Part shown: piece by piece, positions 36,520-49,815 of the stretch
Layout of the letters: each line of letters starts with the position of its first letter
How positions within the stretch are numbered: position 1 is the first letter of the stretch
DNA from: Sesamum alatum
Lineage: Eukaryota; Streptophyta; Magnoliopsida; Lamiales; Pedaliaceae
Length of the DNA: 64,000 nucleotides
NCBI GenBank assembly: GCA_034509735.1
Contig: JACGWO010000010.1
Coordinates: 13,343,193 to 13,407,192, forward strand
Direction of reading: 5' to 3'
Notes under the pieces: generated by a model
Databases searched by the model: none
What the model was told of the DNA's origin: nothing
What the model saw: only the letters and a program-made list of their open reading frames with translations
Made by a program: the position numbers and the translations under genes

Positions 36520-38763
36520 TAAAAGAATCGGGTACGGCCCGGGAACGCAACGGAAGCGTAAAAACGTAAATTTAAGACATAATTTAAACCGGATTAAAGG
36601 GGTGTTCCCTTTGAAGTTCCCGGGCGTTCGGTGTTTGTCAAAGCATAAACAACAAAATAAAACATGCTGGACATGTGGCTTAAAAGGAGAAGAAGAAAGT
36701 TATACAAAAATATAAAAAGGAAACCAACCTTTGTTCGTTTATGTAGAACGGGTTCGTGCGTTGTTCCTTTCTTCTCTTTCTTCGTTCGTCCACTTGAGAG
36801 CTCAACGTAGAACTCCTCTAATGCGTTCCACACCACACTATGGATTTATTTCTACTCTATTGCTAGATAGAAATTAGAAACAAAGAAGAAGAAACAATTC
36901 CAAAGAAAGCACTATCGATTAGTGTACCTTGGAATGTTTTTGTTCAATCTTCTCTAAGAAGTATGAACACTAAAAGAGAGAATTTTCAGAGAGTATTTGG
37001 CTAAAAACTCTAGCAAAAAGTGAAGCAAGTTAAATGAATTGTGTCTAGCAAAGTAGTTTTTGTGTATGTAGAATGTAGTGTTCAAAAACCACCTACATAA
37101 GTAACCTCCAAGGCAACTTCCACATACACACACTTCTAGCACATCCACTACACATGATAGCAAGAAAAAACCACCCACAAATCAGCAAATTTTCGTGCTC
37201 ATCATGTTCATATGTGGAAGAGTTGAAACTCCTCCTTAACTAGCTTCAACTTGCATGAAAAAATGGACTTGGACCTTCATGGTTTTTGGACTTGTATTTA
37301 ATCAAATTAAATAAAGTCCAAACATGTATCCATTGGGAATTAATTAATCGAATTAATTTCAATCCAATTGAATCCCAATTATTTATTTAATCCAATTAAA
37401 TAAACATAAGTCCAAATTAAGAATAATTGATCCAATCAACTATTCTAGCCAAAACCCAATAAATTAATCCAATTAATTTAAAGGTCCTTAGTCCAAAAAA
37501 AATTAACTAATCCAATTAATTAATTCTTGGACCATCCATCAAATGGATTTCTAAATAAATAATCCAATCATTTATTTTCTCTCTTGAATAAATTTAATCC
37601 GATTAAATTTATTCGCTTCTTCTAGAATTAATTCCAAATTAACTCCGCCAAATCCAAAGTGATTTGTGTGTGACTCATTAGGTTCACCCTCAGCTAGACT
37701 TGGGCTTGTGTCCAACACAATTGATCAATTAAATCCAATTTAATTAATTGTTTTTCTGATTAACCATTAATCAGAAAAACGCCCGTCACCATGGGTGGCC
37801 GTCTAGCAACGGTCCATGGCACTAGAGACTAGGTGAATGTTGGCGTGAACATTTAGGCTCCCGATTTCCATACGAGTATGGTCCTTCCATCATCCGTCTC
37901 CCGGTCTAAGTCTAGGGTATGGAATTGGGGCGTCGGTTCCCATCCTGGACTAGACAACTATGCTCAGTAACTCAAGGCACGTTTACTCTATCGATCGACG
38001 TAGGAAACTATTCCCTACTCGACCAATCGCTGTGGCCACAGACTTATAAGAGTTTAAACTGTCTCAGAGCGCATAGGAGACTCGACTGTCATATACTGAC
38101 AGGTGACGGATCCTATCTTGGAATCCACCGTCCTCAATACATATTCCGACTGCACTGTATAAGGCTTATGATGAACGTATCCCAGATACTGACATCTCTT
38201 GCCAGATGCTAGATACAACCATCATATGCATGTGACTGCCATGATTCATCAAGTCCTAGGACTAATCTCGTACTATCGGAGCCGGGAATGCCAGTCATAC
38301 CGACCAAGCCTCCAAGGCTTCCATATGACGATTCCCGTGAGTCAGTTCAGTCAGTTGACATCCTTGTCAACTAACCCACTAATAATGCATAGACGTCCAA
38401 CGTTTGTCGCCGATGAAACACGTCACTCATCTAATGAATGCAATCATTAGTGCAAGTCTGTATAGGACTCTTGATGCCCTGTCTCAAAGTCCTCGACTTG
38501 GAACGTTTCAGACCTAACCCTTAGAAGTTAGTTTCATAGCTGCCATCCAATGCGCAGCCCAACTACATGGGTTGTTCGTTTGGCCTGTGGGCTTTGTTGT
38601 GATGTTAAATGGAATAAACATAAATAGCGAGTACAACAAATGGAATTGCCAAACATGAATACTCACTTTATTCATATAAGAATATTACAAATACAATGAC
38701 ATTGTCAGAAATAGATTACATCAAGACCAATCTAATTGGCTTTCCGGTCACCCTATTTTAACA
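36520..38763 (-). mobile_element. 3' LTR of minus-strand copia element
   Basis: On the minus strand the LTR starts TGTTAAAATAGGG at 38763, immediately after a purine-rich CAAGTGGGAGAT tract that serves as polypurine primer, and runs to about 36520 (exact 3' end uncertain). It is about 2.2 kb, close to the solo LTR length of 2051 bp. Internal AT-rich blocks at 37260-37640 are repeats of (T)TAATCCAATTAA. Confidence 0.85.
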
Positions 38764-38778
38764 ATCTCCCACTTGACC

Positions 38779-41700
38779 CTAAAGCCAATCACTCATGACC
38801 CTCAAACCCATCTTCCCAAGATGCTGAGTATGAGCAACCTGCGACACTGGCTTGGTCAACGGATCTGCCGTATTTTCTGCCGATGTGACTCGGTCCATCC
38901 GAACGTCACCTCTTCCCACTATCTCTCTAAGCAGATGGTAGCGTCTAAGAATGTGTTTGGATCGATGATGAGATCTCGGTTCCTTCGCTTGCGCTATAGC
39001 CCCGTTGTTATCACAGAAGATAACTATTGGCTCGGCAATGCTAGGCACTACACCCAACTCTTGGATGTAGTTTTTCATCCAAACCGCCTCCTTAGCTGCT
39101 TCCGAAGCCGCTATGTACTCAGCTTCCGTGGTGGAATCAGCTGTAGTATCCTGCTTGGAACTTTTCCAAGCCACCACACCACCATTCAGCCTGAATACAA
39201 ACCCAGATTGAGACTTGGCATCATCCTCATCAGACTGGAAGCTAGCATCGCTGTAGCCTTCCAGAATCAACTCTCCACCACCGTAAACCAAGAACATATC
39301 TTTAGTCCTTCTCAGGTACTTAAGAATGGTCTTGACTGCAGTCCAGTGAGCCTCACTGGCACAAGCCTGATATCTGCTCGTAACGCTCAAAGCGAAAGCA
39401 ATATCGGGCCTTGTGCACTGCACAGCATACTGTATGCTGCCTACGGCTGAAGCATAGGGGATGTCCAACATCCTTGTAACTTCCTCATCAGTCTTAGGAG
39501 ACTGCTTCTTGGACAGTTTAACCCTATGCCTCATAGGAAGGAATCCTCGTTTGGAGTTTTCCATCTTGAATCTCTTCAAGACTTTCTCAACATACGAGGT
39601 TTGGGTCATTCCTAACATCCTTTTAGATCTATCCGGATAATCTTGATGCCTAGGATGTAGGAAGCATCACCCAAATCCTTCATGGAGAATTGTGTGGACA
39701 ACCATGCTTTAGTGTCACCTAACATCTTTACATCATTCCCAATGAGTAAGATGTCGTCCACATAAAGCACTAGGAACGCAACTGAGCTCCCACTGACCTT
39801 CTTGTATACACAAGGGTCAAACTCGTTCTTGATGAAATCATAACCCCGTATGACTTCATCAAAACGGATATTCCAACTTCGGGAAGCTTGTTTGAGACCA
39901 TAGATGGACCTTTGGAGATGGCAGACCTTCTGCTCTTCCCCAACAGATGTGAAACCCTCCGGCTGATCCATATAGATCTCTTCCTCAACAAATCCATTAA
40001 GGAAGGCCGTTTTCACGTCCATCTGCCATATTTCATAGTCATACCATGCAGCTATGGCAAGCATAATCCGAATGGACTTAGCCATGGCTACGGGCGAATA
40101 GGTTTCCTCAAAATCGACCTCAGGCCGCTGAGTATAACCTTTGCCACAAGCCTGGCCTTGAAGGTAGTCACCTCCCCGTCAGCTCCAAGCTTACGTTTGT
40201 AGACCCATTTACACCCGACGGGCTTGACACCCTTGGGTGGATCTACTAAGGTCCAAACCTTGTTTGAACTCATAGAGTCCGTTTCGGATTTCATGCCTCA
40301 ACCCATTTTCCGGAATCAATGTCCGACATTGCTTCTCCGTAGGTCTTTGGATCATTGTCCAACTGACCGGTCACACCCAGAAACCCATACCTATCAGGTT
40401 GATGGAAAACTCTAGTCGACCTTCGGATGACAGGAATATCGTCAGTGGGAACTACAGGTGCAGATGATGTCGTTGCATCCGTTTGAGTATTGCCTCACTT
40501 GATTCCTCAAGGAGCAATTCCTCACGACGAGTATCCGTTGGAAAACCCTTTTCCAGGAACACTGCATTTCTCGAGACAAAAACCTTTTTGCTCGGAAGGA
40601 TCATAAAAATAATACCCGCAGTTTCCTTAGGATAACCACGAACCTACACAAACTAGACCTAGAGTCCAGTTTGTCTCCCACTAGTCTCTTGACGTATGCA
40701 GGGCTACCCCACACTCTCAAGTACTTGTAGGAAGCAGGCTTGCCATGCCATATCTGATATGGCGTCTGGCCACAGTCTTAGAAGGCGCCATGTTTAATAA
40801 CTTGGTTGCCGTCTCAAGAGCATAACCCAGAAGGATAAGGGCAGTTCAGTAAAACTCATCATGGATCGAACCATGTCTAACAAGGTTCGATTCCTCCTTT
40901 CAGAGACGCCGTTCAGTTGTGGCGTTCTGGGAGGAGTCCACTGAGAGAGAATCCCATTCTCTTTTAAGTAATCCAAGAATTCCCACTCAAATACTCACCA
41001 CCTCGGTCCGACCGAAGGGCTTTAATTTTGCGACCAGTTTGGTTTTCAACTTCAAGCCTGAACTCTTTAAACCTTCCAAAGGCCTCAGACTTGTACCTCA
41101 TAAGGTAAACATAACCATACCGTGAGTGGTCATCGGTAAAAGTTATGAAGTAAAGAAAACCCTCCTCTGGCCTGTGTATTTAGTGGGCCACAGACATCTG
41201 AATGGATCAAATCCAACAGACCACTGGCAAGCATGCTTTGTCCAACAAAGGGCTTCTTGGTCATTTTCCCTTTTAGACAAGACTCGCAGGCCGGTAGATG
41301 GTCCAAATCATCTATTTCTAGACTCTTTGAGTCCACCAACCTCCTAATCCTGTCTTGAGAGATGTGACCTAGCCTTGCATGCCAAATCTGTGCATTTTCT
41401 TGATTATCCATTTTCCGTTTGTTTTGAGCAGTCATGATCAAATCACGCTGTTGAAGAATATAAAGACCATTATGAAGTTTACCTAGCAGATGTGAAGAAC
41501 CATTCTTCATCAAATAAAAATAATTTTTATTGATCATGAAATCAAAACCAGCATTGTCCAACAACGGTATTGAAATGATATTCTTGATCATGCTAGGTAC
41601 ATAATAGCAATCTTTTAATTCTATCCTAACTTGATCACTAACAACTAAGTGGACTAGACCTACAGCTTCAGCAGCAACAGCGTTGCCATCACCAAGCCTC

Positions 41701-42682
41701 AACACGACCTCGTCCCTACTTAGCTTTCTGCTTCTTTCCAGCACCTGCAAATCATTGCAGATGTGAGCTCCACAACCGGTATCCAATACCCAAGAAGCAG
41801 AATTAGTAATCATGTTAACCTCAATAACAAATATACCTTGATTGGAGAGGAGCTTGGGGCAATCCCTCTTCCAATGCCCTCTTCTATGGCAATGCATGCA
41901 AACATCATTTGCCCTCGATTGCTGCGGTCCAACCTTTCCCTTTCCTTTGCCCATCCCCACTGGGCAACAGGAGCGCTCTGAGCGCTAGCAGCGGCTTTGC
42001 CTTTCCCTTCTTCCTCTTCCAGCGTCCGGCCCTCTTGCCTTTCGCCTTAGAGGTTGAAGCCTCCCCAACCAGTATCGCCGGCGCAGACCTTTTGGTCGTT
42101 GCTTCGAAACTGGGTCAACATGTTAATCAACTCGTGTATGGACTTCTCAAGCCCATTCATGTTGTAATTCACGACAAAAAGGTCGTAAGAGGGAGGAAGA
42201 GACTGTAGGATCACATCTATATATGTTCATTATCAAGCCCAACTTTGAGATCCTCGAGCTTTTCCACAAGGGAAAGCATCTTGATCCCATGTTCATGTAC
42301 AGATGATCCTTCACTCATCTTGGCCGAAAAATGCTTTTGTGGCGGCATATCTAATATGCCTATCCGGAACCGCATACATATCCTGTAAGCGGAGCATTAT
42401 CGCGTTGGCATGGTCCAGCCTATCATACTGCTTCTGGATCTCATTGGTCATGGATTCCAGTATGATGCTGCATACCTCGCGGTCATCCTCATGCCATTTT
42501 TCGAACGTCAAACGCTCTTCTGGCGAGGAACCTTCCGGCAAGGTTACGGGAAATAGCTTATCCAGAACATAAGCCTGATTTTCGTAATCGAGGACAATCC
42601 TCAGATTACGCAGCCAATCGTTGTAGTTCGTTCCATTAAACTTATTAGTCTCCATAATCATAGATAACGGGTTCTTAGACAT
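38779..42682 (-). pseudogene. Ty1-copia gag-pol polyprotein, several frame breaks
   Basis: Gag runs 42682-42311 (starts MSKNPLSMIMETNKFNGTNY). After a frame break it continues with KMLSLVEKLEDLKVGLDNEH. The zinc knuckle CMHCHRRGHWKRDC (Cys-X2-Cys-X4-His-X4-Cys) and protease WVLDTGCGAH are in the block 41960-41130, followed by the pre-integrase WHARLGHI and CESCLKGKMTKKPFVG. The integrase end shows NGVSERRNRTLLDMVRSMM (40794-40976). The reverse transcriptase (40294-39612) has DVKTAFLNG and the active-site motif YVDD (about 39753-39764). RNase H (39618-38779) has EGYSDASFQSD, TEAEYIAA, CDNNGAIA and the terminal ADPLTKP. Breaks lie near 42310, 41130, 40790, 40090 and 39620, so no full polyprotein can be made, although each block is well conserved. 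It acts, when intact, in virus-like particles to copy and integrate the element. Confidence 0.92.
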
Positions 42683-42689
42683 CTACATT

Positions 42690-43598
42690 CAAAATGTAAA
42701 GCAGAAATTAGCAAACGAATTGTAATATTAATTCAAGTTTATGACATGGTCTTTAGTTATTAACCCTCCCACTATTTCTACGAAAGCCCACCACTCTCAA
42801 GTGGGGTTTCAGGAAACCATTTCCTAGTGGGCTTGGGATCCACAAACGCAATTCTCCATGCCCCGCTTTTACGATTCACATAGAAAAAGTTTTGTGGGAG
42901 GTATCCAATACCATTCTCATCCAATAAGATTCCCAAGATATTTTGCCTCACCTCTTTCACATGATTCCGAGGACTCCAAGTGAATCATGTTACTTCGGCG
43001 TTAGGCCCGACCCATCAACCAAATCATATCTCAACTGTCGCCCCCCACGACTCGTGAGACAGGGAAACAAGAGCATATTCCTTTGTTCGTAACAATAATG
43101 CAGCTTTCTTTCATTCCAAAACGTGCCACGACTCGTGAGACCACGCTTTAGAGAAAGTAGCTTCCTCATTACATTATTACGGATGGAAGGCTTGGAATAA
43201 TCAAACCATTTGATTTAATTCCATTTTGGGCCTAATATTTACTTGGACCATCCAAGTGAGAGTTCATCATTTTATTAAGACCGAGACCTCATCATTGTTA
43301 GTATTTTGCATGCTCAAGATTTATACATATAATGTAATAAGATGCATTCCAAACACACCATACATCAAAGCATAAAAAACTTAAGCACATGCAAAGTAAA
43401 CCTAGCACGCCCCTGTTAGGATGATCACAAGCCCATTCCTAAGTGATCCACTGAGCCCGCAGTGGATCTATGGTCAAACTAGGGTAGACCTACACTATTA
43501 CAATATTTACATCCCATTATCATTCTAATGGGGCCTTGTAAAAATTTCTCCTTTGTTCTTCTTGACCTTCCATCATGGGCTCCATCCACACGGACCTT
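42690..43598 (-). other. Leader of minus-strand copia element
   Basis: Non-coding DNA upstream of gag on the minus strand. Blocks at 42980-43170 and 43390-43500 are inverted homologues of 31430-31620 and 31030-31200 in the plus-strand copy. By comparison with that copy about 1.5 kb more leader plus the LTR should follow, but the gap begins at 43599. Confidence 0.7.
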
Positions 43599-44098
43599 NN
43601 NNNNNNNNNNNNNNNNNNNNNNNNNNNNNNNNNNNNNNNNNNNNNNNNNNNNNNNNNNNNNNNNNNNNNNNNNNNNNNNNNNNNNNNNNNNNNNNNNNNN
43701 NNNNNNNNNNNNNNNNNNNNNNNNNNNNNNNNNNNNNNNNNNNNNNNNNNNNNNNNNNNNNNNNNNNNNNNNNNNNNNNNNNNNNNNNNNNNNNNNNNNN
43801 NNNNNNNNNNNNNNNNNNNNNNNNNNNNNNNNNNNNNNNNNNNNNNNNNNNNNNNNNNNNNNNNNNNNNNNNNNNNNNNNNNNNNNNNNNNNNNNNNNNN
43901 NNNNNNNNNNNNNNNNNNNNNNNNNNNNNNNNNNNNNNNNNNNNNNNNNNNNNNNNNNNNNNNNNNNNNNNNNNNNNNNNNNNNNNNNNNNNNNNNNNNN
44001 NNNNNNNNNNNNNNNNNNNNNNNNNNNNNNNNNNNNNNNNNNNNNNNNNNNNNNNNNNNNNNNNNNNNNNNNNNNNNNNNNNNNNNNNNNNNNNNNNN
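43599..44098. other. Assembly gap (500 N)
   Basis: Placeholder of exactly 500 bases. The sequence types on its two sides differ (copia leader versus plastid-like DNA), so its real length is unknown. Confidence 0.99.
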
Positions 44099-44480
44099 AT
44101 AGACCCCCATATATCTCTCCCCATCAATCCAGACAAAAACACTTAGGGAAGATATTCTGGATAAATATGTGTCACTTTTGAATGATCCAAAATAGGGTCT
44201 TTTTTTTTTTTCATTGATTCATTGATCAAATTGATTTTTTGGTTTCACTTTTTGAAATCAAATAAATCAAAAAGAGTTCATTAAAAGAAAAATGTTTTTT
44301 GGGGGGTTCTATCCATAGTGGGCCCTATCTTGTTTTACAAGAGTTCAAGGCGAGGAAAGTATAAAATACACAATAAAACTAAGACACTAAACTAAAATAA
44401 TGAACCTTCAAATACCTATTTGAACGAATTTTTATTCATCAATTTGAATCTTTCCTAAAAAATATTCGGTAGAACGTTTA
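44099..44480. other. Possible plastid-derived DNA (NUPT)
   Basis: The style of this stretch is unlike its neighbours: moderate GC in an otherwise plastid-like spacer, with words such as GAACGAATTTTTATTCATCA and AGTGGGCCCTATCTTGTTTT, and homopolymer T/A and GGGGGG runs. It recalls chloroplast intergenic spacer sequence, but I could not assign it to a particular plastid locus. It ends near 44480 where a TNPD intron of the next CACTA element begins. Confidence 0.4.
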
Positions 44481-44489
44481 TACATATAT

Positions 44490-47400
44490 ATATATATACT
44501 TAGTCGTAATATGGCGTGACTACTCACAGTTACACAACACATACGTCTCGCTTACATGCCGTTCTGAACCACTGAGCTATCTCTTCTTTGAGGCACCACT
44601 AACCGGCCAGGGTGGTTGGAAATAGACCATTGGATCCTGTCATCGTTGGTGGTGAGGTCATCGTATCTACCGGGCTTACTTCATTTGCAAAGAACTTGCA
44701 GCTCAAAGTAGTGGAAAGTGAATAGCTTGATTTCTTCGACAATGTATGCCTCCACAATGGACGCCTTGACATGTGCTTTGTTCTTCACCTTCTTCTTCAA
44801 ACCGTAAAAGAATCTATTCGTACGAATATTTATTAACACATGGATGACAATAAAACTGTTACAAAATAGATTGTAGGAAATAACGAGGGTGCTACCTCTC
44901 AAATAGGTACATCCACCTGTATTGTTATGGCCCTCCCGCATGAGCCTCATATGAAATGTAACAATGAGGTGTTCCATTGAGTCGAAGACAGTTGGAGAAA
45001 ATATTTTCTCAAGGGTGCACATTATCACGGATACATTATCTTCCAACTCCTGTAGTTTGGTGACATCAAAACGTCGAGCATAGGAGCTGGAAAAGCAAAC
45101 TGACCTCCGTTAATGCACTCTCCACATGCTCAGGAAGTATCTCACGGAAGGCAACTGAGATCAACTTCTGCACGAATACGTGATAGTTGTGGCTGTTTAT
45201 GCCATGCATCCTCAACTCCGTCATGTCGACACAATGAGAGATGTTAGATGCGTAACCATCAGGAAACCTCAGACAATGAATTCAATCACATATTCTCCTC
45301 TTTTGTTCCTTCATCAGGCTATACACCACTTTAGGCATAGCGTTCAGTCTCCATTCGTCCACCTTATGCTCCGGCCGATTATATATGACTTTGAAGTCCT
45401 TCGGTTCATTCAGATTGTCCTTCATTTTTTCCTTTTTGTCCATCACAGTGTTGAATATGTTGTCAAACACTTTTTTCTCAATGTGCATGACATCAAGGTT
45501 GTGTCGTATCAAATGCGTTGTCCAGTATGGGAGATCCCAGAAGATGCTTTTCTTCGTCCACTTATGGTCAATATCATAACCTGGTGGGAATGTCAACGGT
45601 TCTTCAACTCTAAGGACTGAAGTTTGCTACCCAATCGCGAATTTGCTCCCCAGTTAGCCTCAGACGTGCAATCTTCATTTCCACTTGATTTTTAGTGAAA
45701 ACTTTCTTGTTCCTGTGGTATGAAACTATCTGTGGCAGTCAAAGTAGCATGCCTTCCTACCGTGCTGCAGATGGAATGCCCGTGTGTAATTTATACAAAT
45801 TGGACACGCCATAATACCAATGGTACTCCATCTAGAAGCCATCCCATAAGCGGGTAGGTCATTCATGGTCCACATCAATGTCGGGCGCATCATGAAGGCC
45901 AGGTTAGTGGCATTGTCATGTGTCCATACACCCACATGCTACAATTGCAATAACTCCTCGATCAACAACTCTAAGTACACATCGATCAGATACTTCAGAT
46001 TAGACGGGCCAGGGATCACAATCGTCATAAACTTATAATTAAACTTCATGCACATCCCTGATGGGAGATTGCACGGTGTGAGTATAATCTGCCAATATGA
46101 GTACATACGACCATACTGCCTGTGCAATGCAAACTCGTCTGTGGACAACCCCAACCTAACATTATGGGGCTCTAATGCAAAGTCGAGATATATCTGGTCA
46201 CAATGCCTCCAAGCCTCTATATCGGACATATGACACATGGAGCTCGCCTCCTTTTGATGTGTGGTCATGTGCTCCCTAGTCGCTGTCGAAACATACAACC
46301 TCTGCAATCAGGGAGTAAGCGACAGGTACCTAAGAATAGCATGCAGGGTTCTAGCGGCCGGGGTCTCGCTGCCTGGTCAGCTTGTACCTAGCATCTCCAA
46401 AAAAGTTGCAATACTCCAGATCAATGTCGTCCTTCCAGTATAGCATGCGACCATTTTCACATGCATCAATCTTTCCAATAGGTAAACCCAAGTCTCTTAT
46501 CAATTTCTTCGTACTATAGTAATCAGGAGGGGCGGGAGAAGTATGATCGCGGGGGCATTATATGATCAGCCACTGGCACAGCCGATCATATGTTAGCTTG
46601 AAAAAATTATCCCCGGCCTTGATATTCACCAAACTAGCAACTGTTGCCAACTGAGATTGGGTATAACCGCTCCACAACGGTTGGTCGGCAGCCTGCAATA
46701 CATCGAAAAATGGTCTGACAACCCTAACACATAATCATATGGCCCACCCTCGTACCATGAACTAGTACTGGCATCAGTAGGACAGGACCCCGTACCATCA
46801 TGAGACATACCCTCTTGGTAAGAAGAAAAATAACTCGGGCTAGCTGCATCATAAACCATCCTCTGCACTCAATCCATCTGTTGTTCATCACCTCAATGCA
46901 AATTACCCTCCTCCTGAGTAGCTAAGGTTTGCTCTATATTGGAGGGGCAGTCACAACATCAAAATACTCCTGCACCTTCTCATTGCCATGCGAAGTCCAA
47001 TTATAGTCTTCCAGCATAAACTCTCGCATATATATGTCAAAATTGACCTCGTCAGATGTTTTGAACCTTTCATTTTTGCACTTCGAACACGGACACCTAA
47101 TCTTCTCTCTGTATATATGTCTAAGTTGTCACTTATCCCATTTTATGAAAGTCTTAACAATATACTCAAACTCCAGCGTAAGCCCCGCCCTATTCGGGAG
47201 GTTCTTCTCATACATCAATCTTCTCTATTGCTTTAACATGGTGATTACTACATATACGCATACATATATAAATAATTATATTTCGACCTATAAAAATAAC
47301 AAAACTATAATAGTTAAATTGTATTTTATTTAACAAAAAGAGTTCAAGTTGTTACCTGGTCAACAACTCAAGAGATCAATAGTAGCCGTACCAAATGATG

Positions 47401-48138
47401 CAATTCTACCCGATCAAGTGTATATGCACGAATTGTGGCCGAGAGAGATTGAGAGTGTGTGAGGTTAATCAAGACTAGAACAAATGAAATGAAATGAAAT
47501 GAAAACAACATGCAACATATATATATATATATATATATATGACCATGTGGACCGACTTTTGGAATGACCTTTGGGGCGATAAAATAGCCGTTTAAATATA
47601 GCCGTTACACTCATCCATTATTGGAACGGTCTTTATAACAATGATTGTCGTATACAAGCCGTCCAAATTGGAATCAGTCACATTTTACACGGTTTTATGT
47701 ACGTCACTTGGAATGGAGGTGCTTCCCATGGCTGTTATAGGGTGAACGCGGGCGTTACAAAAATCATAGGACGTTTGCAACGGTAAAAATATTTGTACCC
47801 ATTTTTACAATGGTCATGGATTATTACACTTGTGGAACAGCCGTTCATCCAAATTTTGGAACGGTGCATGTTCACAGCAAGACGAGCCATTGCAAAGTTT
47901 AAAAGCAATGCAAAAGGCCGTTACAACTTGTAATGATCGAAATTTTGTAACGTTTTTACGAATAGAACATTTTAGGAGCGACCTTTGTAACCATTTTGCC
48001 GCTCCTAAAAACGAAAATCCATCCAGCAAAAAATGTGACGTCAGCAACCGGTTTTCGTTTCAAAATTATTACAAAGGCCGTTCATATTGGAACGGCCCAA
48101 CAAAGTCGTTACAAATTTCATGTTTTTTTTTTGTAGTG
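44490..48138 (-). mobile_element. CACTA element, minus strand, 3' part missing
   Basis: The terminus CACTACAAAAAAAAAA reads on the minus strand from 48138, and TAA follows outside. The subterminal zone (48138-47560) carries GGAACGGCC-like repeats and TTGCTGACGTCAC. The transposase spans 47245-44510. The 3' side, with DUF4216, TNPA and the second terminus, is absent: sequence changes to plastid-like DNA at about 44480. Confidence 0.85.
44510..47245 (-). pseudogene. CACTA TNPD-type transposase (minus strand), broken
   Basis: Order on the minus strand: N-terminal associated domain with IRCPCSKCKNERFKT (about 47115-47060), then MVYDAASPSYFSS and DYVLGLSDHFSMYCR in 46868-46626. Then come a block with IDACENGRMLYWKDDI (46476-46420), a block 46307-45939 with LALHRQYGRMYSYWQIILTP, and the tnp2 core AYGMASRWSTIGIMACPICI (45860-45790). 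Next are DIDHKWTKKSIFWDLPYW (45580-45520), NLDVMHIEKKVFDNIFNTVM (45500-45440), and a DUF4218-like block (45046-44681) with EDNVSVIMCTLEKIF. The exon end at about 44600-44510 encodes GASKKR and a TYVLCN-like stretch. Many frameshifts and stops are present. It is homologous throughout to the copy at 24.5-27.5 kb. Confidence 0.88.
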
Positions 48139-49815
48139 TAATTGTCTCTTAAATATCATCTCTTTTTTTCAATTGAAATTTTATAATTTTAAATAAATAT
48201 TCTTTGTTATTGTAGATTTTTTTTTAAACATAAACATATCGCATTTAATTGACGGGGGTGGACCACAAAAATTATGAAAACTGAATATGGTAATTGACTC
48301 CATTATAACTCAGCTATTCAATTTCGTACTGCCATATTTTGAATAATTAATTGGCATCTACCTTGTTATTAATGCAGTTCATATAGATTGTGAAAGAATA
48401 ATTTTTCATAATATAAGACCCATGGTCAACGGGTCTAAATTAGTGACGAAGTAGAGATCATAATTTATTATTGAAAAAAAAATTAGATTGACAATAAAAA
48501 ATTTAAGTGATAATTTTGATTATATTTTCACTAATTACATATTTTAAGAACAAAAATTTTATTTTCCCACAATAACGAAAAGCATAATTTATAGTGATAA
48601 TTATTTTATAAAGTTTGCCTTTAGTAAGAATTGGTGACAAAAAGTTATGCCTAAATTTGGTGCTAAAAATAATTAGTTGCACATGTACACTGATTCATAA
48701 TTATTCATTGTCACTATATTTGTATTATTATTGAGTTGTCTTATAGATATATCACTACTGGTCAATAGTGACAATTTTATACACATTCTTTTGTTATTAA
48801 TAATTATACTATAGCCGCGTGGCACTCCGTCCTCGCATACATATAATAAATAATTTTTTATATTTTAAAATATATTATAAATAAAAATAAAATATATAAA
48901 TAAATAATCACATTTAAAAAAAAAATAAAAAGAATAACTTAAGATATTATCGACACAATAAAACAATTGGTGTAGTGGTGTTGAAATAACGTAGAGTCAC
49001 TTTTGTAAAAGAAATAATTAAAATTAAATTTTAAAATGATCTAACTATGGGTATAATTGTCAAATTTAAAAATTAGTGTGATGGTGTTACTAATGGTTGT
49101 TTGTGAGTGTAGATGGTCTTTCTTTTTTATATTAACATAAATTATGACAAATATATTTTGTGTGGAAATTTTAAAATTATCACTTGATATCTTATTACTA
49201 ATATTATATTTCGTTATAGTGATTATGAGGTCATAATTGTGAAATTTCATCGCCCTTAACTCCCATATTTTCATTATCTTCAACATTCATGTTTCCACTA
49301 TCTGCAACTGAAAAAATTAATTTATTATTTAATTATTTACATTGTTGTATTTTTTCTCTCTTTTATTTCTTTTTTTATATTTTCTCTTTTAAATTTTTAT
49401 CTTAAAGTGTTTTTTTTTCCTTTTTTTTCCTCTTCCTATCACTAGTAGTCACTTCACGCAATTCCCCTGAGCATATAAAAAAAACATGGTGTGAGTTGAA
49501 GAGAAAAAAAATTGTAAAAAAACCAAACGTGGTGTGAGGGGAGGAGAAAGAAAAAAAATCCTTAAAAAGGAATAAACATAGACTGAGGTGAGAGAAAAAA
49601 TTATTAAAAATATTGAAATTATTATTATGCCCAAATTTTTGAAGGGAATAAATGAATTAAAGGGTAAACTTGAGTATTCAAAAATTGATATGACCAAAAC
49701 TTATCTTTTATAATAAAATAGATATTTCAAAAATTATGTTCTTTTCATTTTATTAATACTTAAAGCAATTAAATAAATCCATACATTTAAATATTTAACA
49801 CACGTGCAGAATGTG
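48139..49815. other. AT-rich intergenic region
   Basis: No gene is recognised. The stretch at 48430-48790 has GTGACAA/TTGTCAC words in both orientations and may be a decayed foldback element. 49330-49560 holds long T and A runs. Confidence 0.4.

Larger units (their letters stand above)
38764..43598 (-). mobile_element. Internal region of Ty1-copia element (5' LTR lost in gap)
   Basis: Read on the minus strand it holds a leader (43598-42690), gag, protease, integrase, reverse transcriptase and RNase H in the Ty1-copia order (integrase before reverse transcriptase), then the polypurine tract at about 38764-38776. The 5' LTR and primer-binding site should lie beyond 43598, inside the 500-N gap. 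Confidence 0.9.

Noticed and set aside
38773..39450. 225-codon plus-strand frame
   Set aside because: It is antisense to the conserved copia RNase H domain.
42778..42960. Minus-strand 60-codon frame as a gene
   Set aside because: It matches the non-coding copia leader near 31630-31800 in the plus-strand copy.
44540..44610. tRNA-like string on the minus strand (ATAGCTCAGTGGTTC)
   Set aside because: It aligns with CACTA transposase coding sequence (GASKKR... then TYVLCN) of the 26.9-kb copy, and no cloverleaf can be formed.
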